Shown here piece by piece: positions 1 to 9,911 of a DNA stretch of 64,000 nt. The notes beneath the pieces were generated by a model, which was not told the origin of the DNA, did no database searches, and saw only the letters and a list, made by a program, of their open reading frames with translations. Made by a program: the position numbers and the translations under genes. The stretch lies in contig NC_017243.1 in the NCBI RefSeq assembly GCF_000223215.1, positions 3,162,001-3,226,000 of the forward strand, in the 5' to 3' direction. This stretch comes from Brachyspira intermedia PWS/A (GTDB taxonomy: Bacteria; Spirochaetota; Brachyspiria; Brachyspirales; Brachyspiraceae). The number at the start of each line of letters is the position of its first letter. The stretch's first letter is position 1.

Positions 1-1455
1 TTGGAGATCTACTCCAGGAGCTATTTCAACTAGTTTTAATCCTTCTTTAACAAGAGTGAAAACAGCTCTTTCAGTTACATAAGTAACTTTTTTATTATTT
101 TTATTAGCAATATTACCGCTGAATGTAACTTGCTCTACATCTTTTACAAATTTCTTAACTTTTCCTTCCTGAAGAATTCTAAGCTCACCATTTTCTACGC
201 CTATTTTTAATCCTCCAGTTGTGAAAGTACCCAAGAATACTACTTCCTTAGCATTTTGAGTGATATTAATAAATCCGCCACATCCTGCAATCTTTGGTCC
301 AAATTTAGAAACATTGATATTTCCGTATTGATCGCATTGTGCTAATCCTAAAAATGCCATGTCTAATCCGCCGCCATCATAGAAGTCAAATTGATATGGC
401 TGATCAACTATAGCTGTAGCATTGAATGTAGCTCCGAAGCTAAGTCCGCCCATAGGAGTACCGCCTATTGCACCAGGCTCAACAGTAGGTGTGAAGTATT
501 GCTCTTGACCTTCTTCATTTACTACCATTGCTATAACTTCTGGCATTCCTATACCATAGTTAAGTATTTTTTTACTCTTATCTAGAAGCATTGCACATCT
601 TCTTGATATTATTTTTCTTTCATCAAGTTTTACTTCTTTAAGACTTCCTTCTACAACGAAGTTATTTTTTACATAACCTTCATTGAAATATTCTCCAAAA
701 GTCTGCATATGATTTTCAGGAGTTTCAGCTATAACTACATAATCTACTAAAATTCCAGGAATTTTTACTTCTTTTGGAGGTATGCTTCCTCTTTTTACTT
801 TTCTTTTTACTTGTACAAAAACTTTTCCCCCATTATTTTTAGCGGCAGTTGCTACAGATAAAGCTTCAAGTGTAAGAGCTTCTTCTTCAAAAGAGATATT
901 ACCATCTTCATCTGCAGAAGTACCTCTTAATATAGCATAATCTAGTTTTGGAGCATGATAGAATAATAAATCTTGTCCACTGAATTTACATCTTTCAACG
1001 ATATCTTCAGTTGTTACGCTATTAAGTTTTCCGCCTTGAAGTTCCGGATCAACAAAAGTTCCAAGTCCTACATGTGAAAGTATACCTGGTTTTCCGGCTG
1101 CCATTTCTCTAAACATTTGAGAAATAACACCTTGTGGAAGATTGTAAGCTTCAATTTCATTGTTGTTGGCTAATTCGCCAAGTTTTGGAGCCAATCCCCA
1201 GTGTCCTGCTACAACCCTTTTTACAAGTCCTTTATGAGCTAAGTGTCCTGCGCCTCTTCCTTTACTATCTCCGATTCCAGCTGCAAAAATGACACTTAAA
1301 TTATTAGGAGATCCTTTTTCTAAAAAGGATTTCTCAACGCTAGTTAAAATTTCTTCAGCAGATCCGATACCTACAAATCCGCATAACCCTACAAAAGAGT
1401 TATCCTTGATAAGCTCAGGAACCTGACTTGCTTTTATAAATTTTCCTTTATCCAT
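1..1455 (-). CDS. acyl-CoA:acetate/propionate CoA-transferase, 3' end outside window
   Basis: The reading frame starts at an ATG at 1455 with a GGTGG ribosome site just upstream and runs 485 codons off the window edge without a stop, so only the C-terminus is missing. It resembles the YdiF/propionate CoA-transferase family (about 520 residues), cytosolic enzymes that move CoA between acyl groups through a glutamyl-CoA intermediate. The C-terminal half has EPGAIGGTPMGGLSFGA; Glu326, in this motif, is the expected catalytic residue. The N-terminal half carries the glycine-rich stretch FVGIGSAEE. This fits a fermentative anaerobe making or using short-chain acids. The exact substrate cannot be read from sequence. 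Confidence 0.88.
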   Translation of the reverse strand, partial: MDKGKFIKASQVPELIKDNSFVGLCGFVGIGSAEEILTSVEKSFLEKGSPNNLSVIFAAGIGDSKGRGAGHLAHKGLVKRVVAGHWGLAPKLGELANNNEIEAYNLPQGVISQMFREMAAGKPGILSHVGLGTFVDPELQGGKLNSVTTEDIVERCKFSGQDLLFYHAPKLDYAILRGTSADEDGNISFEEEALTLEALSVATAAKNNGGKVFVQVKRKVKRGSIPPKEVKIPGILVDYVVIAETPENHMQTFGEYFNEGYVKNNFVVEGSLKEVKLDERKIISRRCAMLLDKSKKILNYGIGMPEVIAMVVNEEGQEQYFTPTVEPGAIGGTPMGGLSFGATFNATAIVDQPYQFDFYDGGGLDMAFLGLAQCDQYGNINVSKFGPKIAGCGGFINITQNAKEVVFLGTFTTGGLKIGVENGELRILQEGKVKKFVKDVEQVTFSGNIANKNNKKVTYVTERAVFTLVKEGLKLVEIAPGVDLQ

Positions 1456-2221
1456 ATTACCACCTTCTTAAAATAATTGAAATAGTTCTTAGTTAATTAT
1501 AGGACATTTTTTTTTAAAAATCAATGCATAATGTGATAAAATAGCCATTTTGTTTAATGCCAAAACTAAAAAAACATAAAATTTCAAGATATTGTATTTA
1601 AGTATTTCTTAATTTTATAGTATAACAAATATTTGAAATATAATCTTTATCAAAAATGTATACAAAATGTCATTATATTTTTTTTAGATTTTAATTAATT
1701 TTTCATTAGTTTTTTATAATATTAATTCTAGACTACAAAAAATAATATAAACGTTTCATAATTATAAAAAACTATAAAATAGGGGATTGTGGTATTATAA
1801 AATAATAACAAATTACCTAATATTGAACTTTGACATATTAAAATACTTTTCTTTGATCAATGATAAATAAGATTAACATTATTTGTTACACACAATAAAA
1901 ATATTTTTTAAATATTGTTCCTATTATAATGTAGAAAATAATTATTTTATATGATTACAAGCAAAAATTGTGAGTAAATAGCTAATAAATAAAATATACA
2001 CTCACAATGTTTATAAAAAAAATACATATAAAACTACCTATAGTTTATAGTGCTATTTTTTAAAGTGATGATAAAAATACTTAAATATTTTTTAACAATC
2101 TTATTGATAATATTAATAATAAAATTACATCTAACTAGTTTTTAAAACTATAACAAGCAGCTGATAATTTTAGTTGTCAGATCTTTTTATCAAGTTATAT
2201 ATAAACAATAATAAAAAATTA
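1456..2221. other. gene-free A+T-rich intergenic region
   Basis: About 765 bp lie between the CoA-transferase start and the PIN gene end. No convincing reading frame, RNA gene or long repeat is visible. A weak GU-containing hairpin is centred near 2170 (CTGATAA / TTGTCAG) and could help end transcription of the PIN gene. The side next to 1455 should hold the CoA-transferase promoter, but no clear consensus was found. Confidence 0.5.
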
Positions 2222-2770
2222 TTAGTTTTTACTTCTTTTAAATTCTGATGAAGACATATATTTAATATTCTGAGATTTTGCTTTATTCTTTAAATTATTA
2301 TCATCTGTAACTATTACAACATTTTTATTTGAAAATTTCATTGCGGTTGCAAGTATTTTATTATCATTATTTCTCATATCAAAATCTTTTGGTAAAGCAT
2401 GTTCGCTATATTTTTCTATACGAACATTTGATTTATTAATGGTTCTTATAGCATTACTTGCTTTTTGTGATCTATTTTTATCCAATTTTAATTTATCCAA
2501 TTCTTCTAAAACTACAATAGGCACAATATAACTGCTGTTTCTTTTTGGTATGCTGATTAAATTAGGATCATTCATTAAGGCATTAGTATCAAATACATAT
2601 AATATTCCGTTTTGATTTTGTAACTCATCAACAACAGACTTAGAAGTTGTTAATATCTTGCCTAGAACATTGGCTACCGTACCTATATCAGAAAAGAGTT
2701 TTTTTACATCAATTTTATTCTTGTTATTTTTACTATTATTTTTGTTATAACTATTATTTGTTTTATGCAT
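2222..2770 (-). CDS. stand-alone PIN-domain protein (PhoH2-type PIN)
   Basis: This is a 182-residue protein. After a lysine/asparagine-rich N-terminus it has a PIN nuclease fold: FDTNALMNDP supplies the first acidic residue, VVLEELDKLK the second, and a DNDNKILATA ... IVTDDNNL block the last acidic cluster. This subtype normally forms the N-terminal half of PhoH-like proteins, where an ATPase follows. Here the gene stops after the PIN domain, so it is a short or reduced relative. No antitoxin gene lies beside it. An upstream TTG at 2782 is also possible as start; the ATG at 2770 is preferred. The role is probably RNA cleavage, inferred from the fold only. Confidence 0.72.
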   Translation of the reverse strand: MHKTNNSYNKNNSKNNKNKIDVKKLFSDIGTVANVLGKILTTSKSVVDELQNQNGILYVFDTNALMNDPNLISIPKRNSSYIVPIVVLEELDKLKLDKNRSQKASNAIRTINKSNVRIEKYSEHALPKDFDMRNNDNKILATAMKFSNKNVVIVTDDNNLKNKAKSQNIKYMSSSEFKRSKN

Positions 2771-2857
2771 AAATATGTCCAATTTTTAATGACCTAATTA
2801 TAAAATAATTCTACAAAAAACATTTAATTTGTCAAACTTTTTTATAAAAAATAAATT

Positions 2858-3056
2858 ACCGCACGCTAAACAAATTCATAATTATGATAATTTTACAATT
2901 TTAATCTTATTAAATAATAAGATAAAATTAACCGTGCGTTGAAAATATCCTCACTCTAATAAAATCTTGGGCGGGTGCTGTAAATTATAATCTAAGTTTT
3001 CAAATCTTAATGAAGTTATAATAAAAAAATAAGTTATCAAATCTTAAAGGGCGGGG
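2858..3056 (+). repeat. modular palindromic repeat, arm A-B-C (copy 1)
   Basis: Module A is the inverted pair CGCACG (2860) ... CGTGCG (ending 2938), outer span 79 bp. Module B (CTTGGGCGGGTGCTGTAA) starts at 2966, exactly 28 bp after A ends. Module C (AAAGGGCGGGG) starts at 3046, 80 bp after B starts. The same order and spacing recur at many other places in the window. This arm lies upstream of the dehydratase gene; a C-like motif and a reversed B follow that gene at 4809-5020, so the gene is bracketed. Function unknown. Confidence 0.8.
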
Positions 3057-3329
3057 TTCTAAATAAATTTCAAAAACATAGAACAGCTTATAAATAAAAT
3101 TGAAAATATTTTTTAACGTTTTTACCATAAAATACAAATAATTAAAAAAATTATCTTATATGTATAAAATATAATAAACTATAAAACTATTATATTAATA
3201 TACTATTGAAAATTTATTTTAAAATAAAACCTTTCTATAAAATTAACAATATATAATAAAATCCTTGTATAATAATAAAAAAAATATATACTATAATTCT
3301 TATTTAACATGTATTTTAGGTTTGAAGCA

Positions 3330-4778
3330 ATGAATAAAAAAAATATAGTTATACTTGGGGCTGGAAATGCTGGGGAAACTCTTGCATCCGAAATATTAAC
3401 TTCTGATGATAGTAATGAATATAATATACTTTGTTTTTTAGATGATGATGAAAATAAGAAACAAGTAAATATTGAAAATCATTCTATTGATGTAAAAGGA
3501 AAGATTAAAGATATAGAAAACACAATAGAATATTATAAAAACCATAGTATAGAAATAGAAGAAATCATCATTGCAATTCCTACTTTAAAACAAAAAGAAC
3601 TTCTTGAAATATTAGATATTATATATCCTACTGGAATAAGATATAAAATACTTCCTTGTTTCTTTGAGATAATAAAAGGAAATGCCTCTATAAAAGATAT
3701 TAGAAATATAGAACCATCTGATTTGCTAGGACGTGAAGAGATTGGTTTCGATGAAAAGGAAATATCTGCATACTATCAAGATAAAACAATACTAGTTACA
3801 GGTGGAGGCGGTTCTATAGGAAGCGAGCTTGTAAGACAATTAATTACACTCCCTGTAAAAAAAGTTATGGCTTTAGATAATTCTGAAAGTGCAATACACT
3901 CTCTTATAATGTCTATAAATGACAGAAAGAACGAAAAAAACAAACATAAATTCCAATATATAATTTCAAATGTCAGAGATTATGTCAAAGTTGATAAAAT
4001 ATTAAAAGAAGAAAATCCGGATATAATTTTCCATGCAGCTGCTCATAAGCATTTACCTTTTATGGAAGCTTATCCTGAAGAAGCAATTAAAAATAATATA
4101 CTAGCAACAGAAAACATTGCCACACTTGCAATTAAAAATAATATTAAAAACTTCGTATTCATATCAACAGATAAAGCAGTTCGACCTACTTCATTGATGG
4201 GAGCAAGCAAAAGAATATGCGAAAGAATGATAATGTCTTTATCTCATGAACAAAACAGCACAGCATTTAAAATAACAAGATTTGGAAATGTTTTGGGAAG
4301 CAGCGGAAGTGTTATACCTGTATTTGAAAAGCAGATTAGAGAGGGTAAGCCATTAACCGTAACTCACCCTGAAATGGTAAGATTCTTTATGTCTATAAGA
4401 GAAGCTGCAAGACTAGTTATAAAGGCATGCACTTTAAATGACGGAATAATATTTACTTTGGATATGGGAAAGCCTGTTAAAATTTTGGACTTAGCTAAAA
4501 ACATGCTTAAAATGTACGGACTAACAGAAAAAGATATACCTATAATATTTACAGGAATCAGAGAAGGTGAAAAACTTTATGAAGAAATTCTAATGGATGA
4601 TGAAACGCTAATACCTTCTCAATATAAAAAATTATTCATAGCAAAAGACCCTGTAAAATGTTTAACTCCTGAAGAACGCAAAGTTATGATTGATGCATTC
4701 GATATAGCCTCACTTGATGCTGACAAAGAAACAATAAAAATGCTTATGCGTAAGTATATAGAAGAGTATACCGGATAA
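3330..4778 (+). CDS. nucleoside-diphosphate sugar 4,6-dehydratase (FlaA1/WbpM/CapD family), lacking membrane segments
   Basis: This is an SDR-type enzyme of 482 residues from the chosen start. An N-terminal Rossmann-like sensing domain opens with ILGAGNAGETLA; the catalytic domain has the NAD motif TGGGGSIGSELVRQ and the STDKA ... MGASKR active site. In this family Met replaces the usual SDR tyrosine. Members convert UDP-GlcNAc-type sugars to 4-keto-6-deoxy sugars for O-antigen, capsule or flagellin glycans. Typical WbpM/CapD proteins have about four N-terminal membrane helices; none are present here. The ATG at 3330 is preferred over 3309 because AGGTTTGAAG precedes it. The gene is alone and bracketed by repeat arms. 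Confidence 0.87.
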   Translation: MNKKNIVILGAGNAGETLASEILTSDDSNEYNILCFLDDDENKKQVNIENHSIDVKGKIKDIENTIEYYKNHSIEIEEIIIAIPTLKQKELLEILDIIYPTGIRYKILPCFFEIIKGNASIKDIRNIEPSDLLGREEIGFDEKEISAYYQDKTILVTGGGGSIGSELVRQLITLPVKKVMALDNSESAIHSLIMSINDRKNEKNKHKFQYIISNVRDYVKVDKILKEENPDIIFHAAAHKHLPFMEAYPEEAIKNNILATENIATLAIKNNIKNFVFISTDKAVRPTSLMGASKRICERMIMSLSHEQNSTAFKITRFGNVLGSSGSVIPVFEKQIREGKPLTVTHPEMVRFFMSIREAARLVIKACTLNDGIIFTLDMGKPVKILDLAKNMLKMYGLTEKDIPIIFTGIREGEKLYEEILMDDETLIPSQYKKLFIAKDPVKCLTPEERKVMIDAFDIASLDADKETIKMLMRKYIEEYTG

Positions 4779-4808
4779 TTTTTTTATTATTGCACAGAGT
4801 AATTAAAA

Positions 4809-5020
4809 AAATAAATGGCGGGGTATGTTAATAAAATTTTGAACTTATTTTTATCAACTTTTCCCGGACTTCGTCAAAGTTGCAAAAGAACATAATTAAT
4901 ACATAAGTCATATAAAATAATTTTAATATTCTAGTTTTATTTAAATAAAAAAAATATATCATATCATTTTTATTTTTTATTCTCTTATTGCTTGACTAGA
5001 AATGTTAACGCCCACCCAAG
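4809..5020. repeat. modular repeat, degraded right arm (C-like motif, hairpin, reversed B)
   Basis: A C-like motif (AATGGCGGGGTATG) sits near 4814, followed by a hairpin around 4845-4890 (TCAACTTTT ... AAAGTTG) with a loop also found near 29930 and 36215. The reversed B motif CGCCCACCCAAG ends at 5020. No A module follows; the next sequence is the 3' end of the oxidoreductase gene. With the arm at 2858-3056 it brackets the dehydratase gene. Confidence 0.65.
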
Positions 5021-5031
5021 TTTTAATTAGA

Positions 5032-6047
5032 TTAAAAATCTATTTTACTTTTTGTATCAGATGATAATTTAATACCTTCTATTATTTTAACAGATTCCAA
5101 AGCAGTAGAAGCATTCGATATAGGCTGTCCGCCATTTTCTAAACATTCTATAATATTATGAACAGCATCAAGCATTCTTTCATTCTGATAATCTCTATTA
5201 TATTGTTTTGTCAAAATTAAAGACTCATATCCTGAACCTGCCTCATTATTATCAACTTGTTTGTATTGATATAATTCAAAACTATTTCCATTATTGTATA
5301 ATCTTATTCTTCCATTCTCCCCCATTATATCCATTTCAAGCATATATTTAAAAGGAGATGTACTTACAGCTTTAATGAATCCAATAGCACCTGATTTAAA
5401 TTTTATAATGCCGCATCCGCCATGATCACTAATACCATGAACTTCTCTTATAAAATCTGCCTGCTTTTCTCCTACAACATACTCCGCTTCAGAGTTTGTA
5501 AAGTAAAGCATTAAATCTATAATATGACTAGCACTGGTATGCAATGCAGTAGCTCCATATCCAACTATTGTATATATTTTACCTATGGCATTTTCTTCTA
5601 TGAGTTTTTTATTTGTTTATTAATATTATCCCATCTTAATATATAATTAACTGCAAATACAGTATTATGCTTCTTTGATAATTCTAATATTGATTTTGCC
5701 TCTTCTATTGAATACGATAAAGTCTTTTCACAAAAAATAGCTTTAACTCCTGTTTCTATACATTTCTTTGCTATATCATAATGAAACTCTATAGGTGTGC
5801 ATATACTCACTATATCAAAATCATTTTCTTCAAGCATTTTATTATAGTCAATATATCCTTTCTCTATATTTTCATCTTTTTGTATTTGCTTAACTAAATC
5901 CAAATTACTATTACCACATATAGCTGTAATTTTAGTGTTTTCTGTATTTTGATAAGCCTTTATATGCGACCATATTATTTTTCTGTTAGGGTCTTTATCT
6001 ATGAAATATGCTATTTGACCAAGACCTATTATGCCAACTTTATACAT
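5032..6047 (-). pseudogene. Gfo/Idh/MocA-family oxidoreductase split by a one-base frameshift
   Basis: Two adjacent frames together make one NAD(P)-dependent sugar oxidoreductase of about 340 residues. The N-terminal part (start ATG 6047, with GGAG 6 bp upstream) carries the Rossmann motif GIIGLGQIA and CEKTLS, matching the family EKP site. It stops at 5598. The C-terminal part continues in another frame with ENAIGKIYTIVGYG and SHIIDLMLYF, which holds the conserved His and Asp. The frames meet at a run of six T on the plus strand (5605-5610); seven would restore one open frame. The 5544 'start' is a TTG inside the conserved region and not real. This may be decay, a switchable tract or a sequencing error. 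Confidence 0.82.
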
Positions 6048-6220
6048 AAAAAACTCCATTCTTATATAATGATAATATAATACAAATATTCTTTAATTTA
6101 TACAATCATATAATATAAATATAGATAACTTAAAACCTTGATTATTTTTTATGTATAATATTAAATTATTATAGCTATTTTATATTATTAATTTTTTGAA
6201 CTAATTGGAATGTATAATAT

Positions 6221-6625
6221 ATGAACATAAAAATAATTAAAGTAATAATATTGGCAGCAGGAATATTATTAATATTAGGAGCAATAGCAGGATTCGTTTC
6301 TATTTTTATTGCTTCAAAAAAGTATGTACATACTGTATGCATAGTTGAAGAATATAATAGTAAAAAAGTATATAAATCTAGAAAATTAAGATACGAAAAT
6401 ACAATGCTTATAAGTTATGAAACTGAAAGATACGGAACATTATATACAACATTAAAAAGTTATTACCCTTTTAGAAAAGTTGGAGATGAATTAGCTTTAT
6501 GGTTTGATCCAAATAAACCAAGAAATATAAAACTTCCTTTTTCTGAAGGCTGTATTTGGATATCATTGATAGTTTCAGGATTAATATGTATATATGTTGG
6601 AACTTTTTTTGATAGCAAAAATTAA
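6221..6625 (+). CDS. DUF3592-like small membrane protein
   Basis: This 134-residue protein has one membrane helix near residues 7-30 and another near 110-128. Between them is an extracytoplasmic segment ending in GDELALWFDPNKP. That pattern (two helices around a small beta domain ending in a 'DP..P' turn) is typical of DUF3592 proteins, whose function is unknown. It converges with lepA across a promoter-ended repeat element. No operon partner is visible. Confidence 0.6.
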   Translation: MNIKIIKVIILAAGILLILGAIAGFVSIFIASKKYVHTVCIVEEYNSKKVYKSRKLRYENTMLISYETERYGTLYTTLKSYYPFRKVGDELALWFDPNKPRNIKLPFSEGCIWISLIVSGLICIYVGTFFDSKN

Positions 6626-6676
6626 AATATTTATAATAAACAAAAAACAAACTTATGATAATTTTAGATTCTTAAT

Positions 6677-6972
6677 TTTATACCTAAACAATTATATTTT
6701 GTCAATTTTGATATTTTTTTAGATGTATTATCAACTTTTTTGTCGCTCAAAAAAGTTGCTGCCACAGGCACGCTTCGCGAAAACGCATATACTATAGCTT
6801 AATATTTTAAGAATATGTATTAAATATATGGTAATATCTAAAATTTAGGTTAAAAATGCAGTCTTTTTGGTTCTTTTGGTCACAAAAAGAACTGGGGGTG
6901 TGGGGGCTAGTCCCCACAAACAATAAAATTAAAAATCTAAATTTTGACAAACTTAAAAATTTTTAGTATATA
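6677..6972. mobile_element. MITE-like element with outward-facing promoter-like ends (copy 1)
   Basis: The left end reads outward on the minus strand as TTGACA (6705-6700), 17 bp, TATAAA (6682-6677). The right end reads outward on the plus strand as TTGACA (6944-6949), 17 bp, TATATA (6967-6972). The two ends are imperfect inverted repeats. The interior has hairpins, including a GTTCTTTT ... AAAAGAAC stem near 6860-6890 and a GGGG-CTAG-CCCC stem near 6905. No reading frame is present. It sits between two convergent genes, so transcription from the ends would be antisense to their 3' ends. A second copy with the same ends is at 41511-41766. Mobility is inferred. Confidence 0.6.
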
Positions 6973-6978
6973 TAAATA

Positions 6979-7000
6979 TAGGCATTATTTCTAATGCCTA
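6979..7000 (-). terminator. rho-independent-type terminator of lepA
   Basis: The stem TAGGCATTA / TAATGCCTA is perfect, with a 4-nt loop, 17 bp after the lepA stop codon, followed on the minus strand by T-rich sequence. Confidence 0.75.
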
Positions 7001-7016
7001 TTAATTTATTATTAAA

Positions 7017-8828
7017 TTATTTTGTGTTATCGTCAGTTTTAAGTACGCTTATAAATGCATCCTGAGGTATCTCAACATTACCGATAGCCTTCATTCTCTT
7101 TTTACCCTCTTTCTGCTTTTCAAGAAGCTTTCTCTTTCTTGTGATGTCACCACCATAACATTTTGCTGTAACATTTTTTCTCAATGCACTTATATTCTCA
7201 CGTGCGATTATACGTCCGCCTATTGCAGCCTGTAATGGAATCTGGAACATATGCTTTGGAATAAGATGCTTTAATTTTTCTATGATTTGTCTGCCTCTAG
7301 TTTCTGCATTGCTTCTATGCGACATAAATGATAATGCATCCACTACTTCGCCATGAACAAGTATATCAATTTTTTCTATTTGGCTTTCTCTGAAATCTGA
7401 AAAATCATAATCGAATGAAGCATAACCTCTTGATATAGATTTTAATTTATCATAAAAGTCATATACAACTTCGATTAATGGTAAATCGAATTTAATCTCT
7501 GCCCTTTTATCATCTAAATAAGTTAATGATGTTTGTGTTCCTCTTCTGTCTATACAAAGAGAAATAATGTTTCCTAAATAATCGGTTGGTACTATTATAA
7601 GAGCATTTATGAAAGGCTCATAACATTTTTCTATATACTGACCAGACGGAAAATCTGCCGGGTTATCAATTAATTTTTCTTCACCATTTGTGAGTTTTAA
7701 TTTAACTTCTACGGAAGGACTAGTTATTACAAGATTAAGATTGAACTCTCTTTCAAGACGCTCTTGTACTATCTCTAAATGTAAAAGTCCTAAAAATCCG
7801 CATCTGTATCCAAACCCTAAAGCAATAGAACGCTCAGGCTCATAAACTAAAGAAGCATCATTCAATTTTAATTTTTCCAAAGCCTTTTGTAAGTTTGTAT
7901 AATCCTCATCTTCAGCAGGGAAAATGCCGGCAAATACCATTGGCAAAACTTCTTTATATCCAATCAAAGGTTCATCTGAAGGGTCTTCTTCAAGTGTAAT
8001 AGTATCCCCTATTTTTATATCAGATATGTTTTTAATGCCCGCAATAATATATCCTACCTCGCCGCTTTTTAATCCATTAGCAGATTTAAGCCCAAGCAAA
8101 AGAGTTCCGCATTCTTCAACTTCATACTTCGCTTTAGTTTCCATTAAAAGAAGTTTATCATCTTTCTTTATAGAGCCGTCAAATATTCTCACTATCATAA
8201 CAGCACCGCGGAAAGGATCATAATAAGAATCGAATATCAAAGCTCTTGTTTTTTTGTTAGTATTATCCTTTGGAGCCGGTATCATCTTAACAACTGCTTC
8301 AAGTATCTCATCTATGCCTATATCATTTTTTGCACTTGCCAAAACTATATCATCTTTATTAACACCAAACTCTTTTTCCATTTGCTCCTTACAAAGTTCG
8401 ATATTGGCGGCAGGCAAATCTATTTTATTTATAACAGGTACAATCTCTAAATTATTTTCAAATGCAAGATAAAAATTGGAAATAGTTTGAGCCTCAACAC
8501 CTTGAGCTGCATCAACTACAAGTATAGCACCTTCGCAAGCAGCAAGAGAACGTGAAACTTCATAATTAAAGTCAACGTGTCCCGGTGTGTCAATCAAATT
8601 AAGAGTATATACTTCCCCATCTTTAGCCTGATATGATAATTTAACGGCCTGACTCTTTATTGTTATTCCTCTCTCTCTTTCTATATCCATAGAGTCTAGT
8701 ATTTGTGCTTTCATTTCTCTACTTGATACTGCTTTAGTATGTTCTATAATTCTGTCAGCTAATGTGCTTTTTCCATGGTCAACATGTGCTATGATACAAA
8801 AATTCCTGATTTTTTCTGCGTATGACAT
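7017..8828 (-). CDS. lepA: elongation factor 4 (LepA), translational GTPase
   Basis: At 603 residues this is full length for LepA (about 600). The GTPase motifs are all present: AHVDHGKST (P-loop) near residue 14, [15 protein letters not shown] and NKIDLP. The elongation-factor domains II, III and V follow, with the LepA-specific C-terminal domain ending in [19 protein letters not shown]. LepA acts on the ribosome at the membrane or in the cytosol and remodels stalled or mis-translocated complexes. AAGGA lies upstream of the ATG. It is followed by its own terminator, so it looks monocistronic. Confidence 0.97.
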   Translation of the reverse strand: MSYAEKIRNFCIIAHVDHGKSTLADRIIEHTKAVSSREMKAQILDSMDIERERGITIKSQAVKLSYQAKDGEVYTLNLIDTPGHVDFNYEVSRSLAACEGAILVVDAAQGVEAQTISNFYLAFENNLEIVPVINKIDLPAANIELCKEQMEKEFGVNKDDIVLASAKNDIGIDEILEAVVKMIPAPKDNTNKKTRALIFDSYYDPFRGAVMIVRIFDGSIKKDDKLLLMETKAKYEVEECGTLLLGLKSANGLKSGEVGYIIAGIKNISDIKIGDTITLEEDPSDEPLIGYKEVLPMVFAGIFPAEDEDYTNLQKALEKLKLNDASLVYEPERSIALGFGYRCGFLGLLHLEIVQERLEREFNLNLVITSPSVEVKLKLTNGEEKLIDNPADFPSGQYIEKCYEPFINALIIVPTDYLGNIISLCIDRRGTQTSLTYLDDKRAEIKFDLPLIEVVYDFYDKLKSISRGYASFDYDFSDFRESQIEKIDILVHGEVVDALSFMSHRSNAETRGRQIIEKLKHLIPKHMFQIPLQAAIGGRIIARENISALRKNVTAKCYGGDITRKRKLLEKQKEGKKRMKAIGNVEIPQDAFISVLKTDDNTK

Positions 8829-9032
8829 TTATTAAAATATATCCTTATATAAAAATTGATAAAATTATTCTTATTATTTATTGATTGTTTATTATAATAT
8901 AGTGAGTATGTTTTTGCAAATATTTTTATGTATATTTTTTTTACAATTCTATATAAAAAAATATTGACTTTTTTTCTATAAAATATTATTTTATAACTAC
9001 AACATTTAATACTTAATAAATATATTTTTCAA

Positions 9033-9809
9033 ATGAAAAACATTATTATTTTTATACTATTAATCTTTATTATTGCCTGTAATAATTCTTCAAATACAAA
9101 TATATCTGAAAACAGCAATGAAACTACAAGTATCACAAATAATATTTATTCCAACAAAACATTAAAAGTAGGAATATATCTTTATGATTATCCTATGCTG
9201 TATGTGAGTAATGATAATATAAACGGATTTGATTATGATATAATAAATGCTATAGCAAATGAAGAAAATTTAAAATTAAAATTTATCCCTATTCAATTTT
9301 CAGAACTAATACCAGCATTGCAGACAAACTATATAGACCTTATTATTGCCGGTATGAGCATAACAGAAGAAAGAAAACAGCTTGTAAACTTCTCTGATAA
9401 GTATTGCAGCTCCGGACAAGGTATCATACTAAACAAAGAAAATGATGAAATAAAAGTGAATGATGATTTAATAGGAAAAACAGTAGGTGTTATAAAGGGT
9501 ACTATATCAGACAATATTATATCAGAAGTAGATGGAGTTAATGTAGAAAGATTTGATGTTGCAAGCAGTGCTTTACTTTCATTAAAAGTAAATAAAATAG
9601 ATGCTGTTATGCTTGATACTATTACTTGCGAAGACTATGTAAAATTTGATAATACTATAAAATTGGCTGAAAATATATCATTTAAGTTAATGGATTATGC
9701 AATAGCTGTTAGAAAAGATGATGATGTTTTACTTCAAACAATTAATAGAGGTCTCCATACTATAATGTCTAATGGAACATATCAAAAATTAGTTGATAAA
9801 CATTTATAA
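9033..9809 (+). CDS. amino-acid-type ABC transporter solute-binding lipoprotein (first of a tandem pair)
   Basis: A lipoprotein signal peptide ends in IIAC (lipobox Cys16), then a low-complexity Asn/Ser linker. The mature part is a family-3 periplasmic binding protein: GFDYDIINAIA, DLIIAGMSITEERKQ and NFSDKY are the typical ligand-pocket and hinge blocks. It should bind a polar amino acid or similar small solute outside the inner membrane. No permease or ATPase gene is nearby. It is clearly paralogous to the next gene along its whole length. The upstream ribosome site is weak. Confidence 0.88.
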   Translation: MKNIIIFILLIFIIACNNSSNTNISENSNETTSITNNIYSNKTLKVGIYLYDYPMLYVSNDNINGFDYDIINAIANEENLKLKFIPIQFSELIPALQTNYIDLIIAGMSITEERKQLVNFSDKYCSSGQGIILNKENDEIKVNDDLIGKTVGVIKGTISDNIISEVDGVNVERFDVASSALLSLKVNKIDAVMLDTITCEDYVKFDNTIKLAENISFKLMDYAIAVRKDDDVLLQTINRGLHTIMSNGTYQKLVDKHL

Positions 9810-9833
9810 TTATATCATTTCATAATAAACTGC

Positions 9834-9862
9834 TTGACTTTTTTATACATGCATATTAATTT
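9834..9862 (+). promoter_or_regulatory. sigma70-like promoter for the second binding protein
   Basis: TTGACT (9834) is followed after 17 bp by TAATTT (9857), about 50 bp before the downstream ATG. This suggests the second paralogue has its own promoter. The -10 is imperfect. Confidence 0.35.
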
Positions 9863-9911
9863 ATATATAGGCATCTTAGGATAAACAATATCTGATTTTT
9901 AGGAAATAAAA

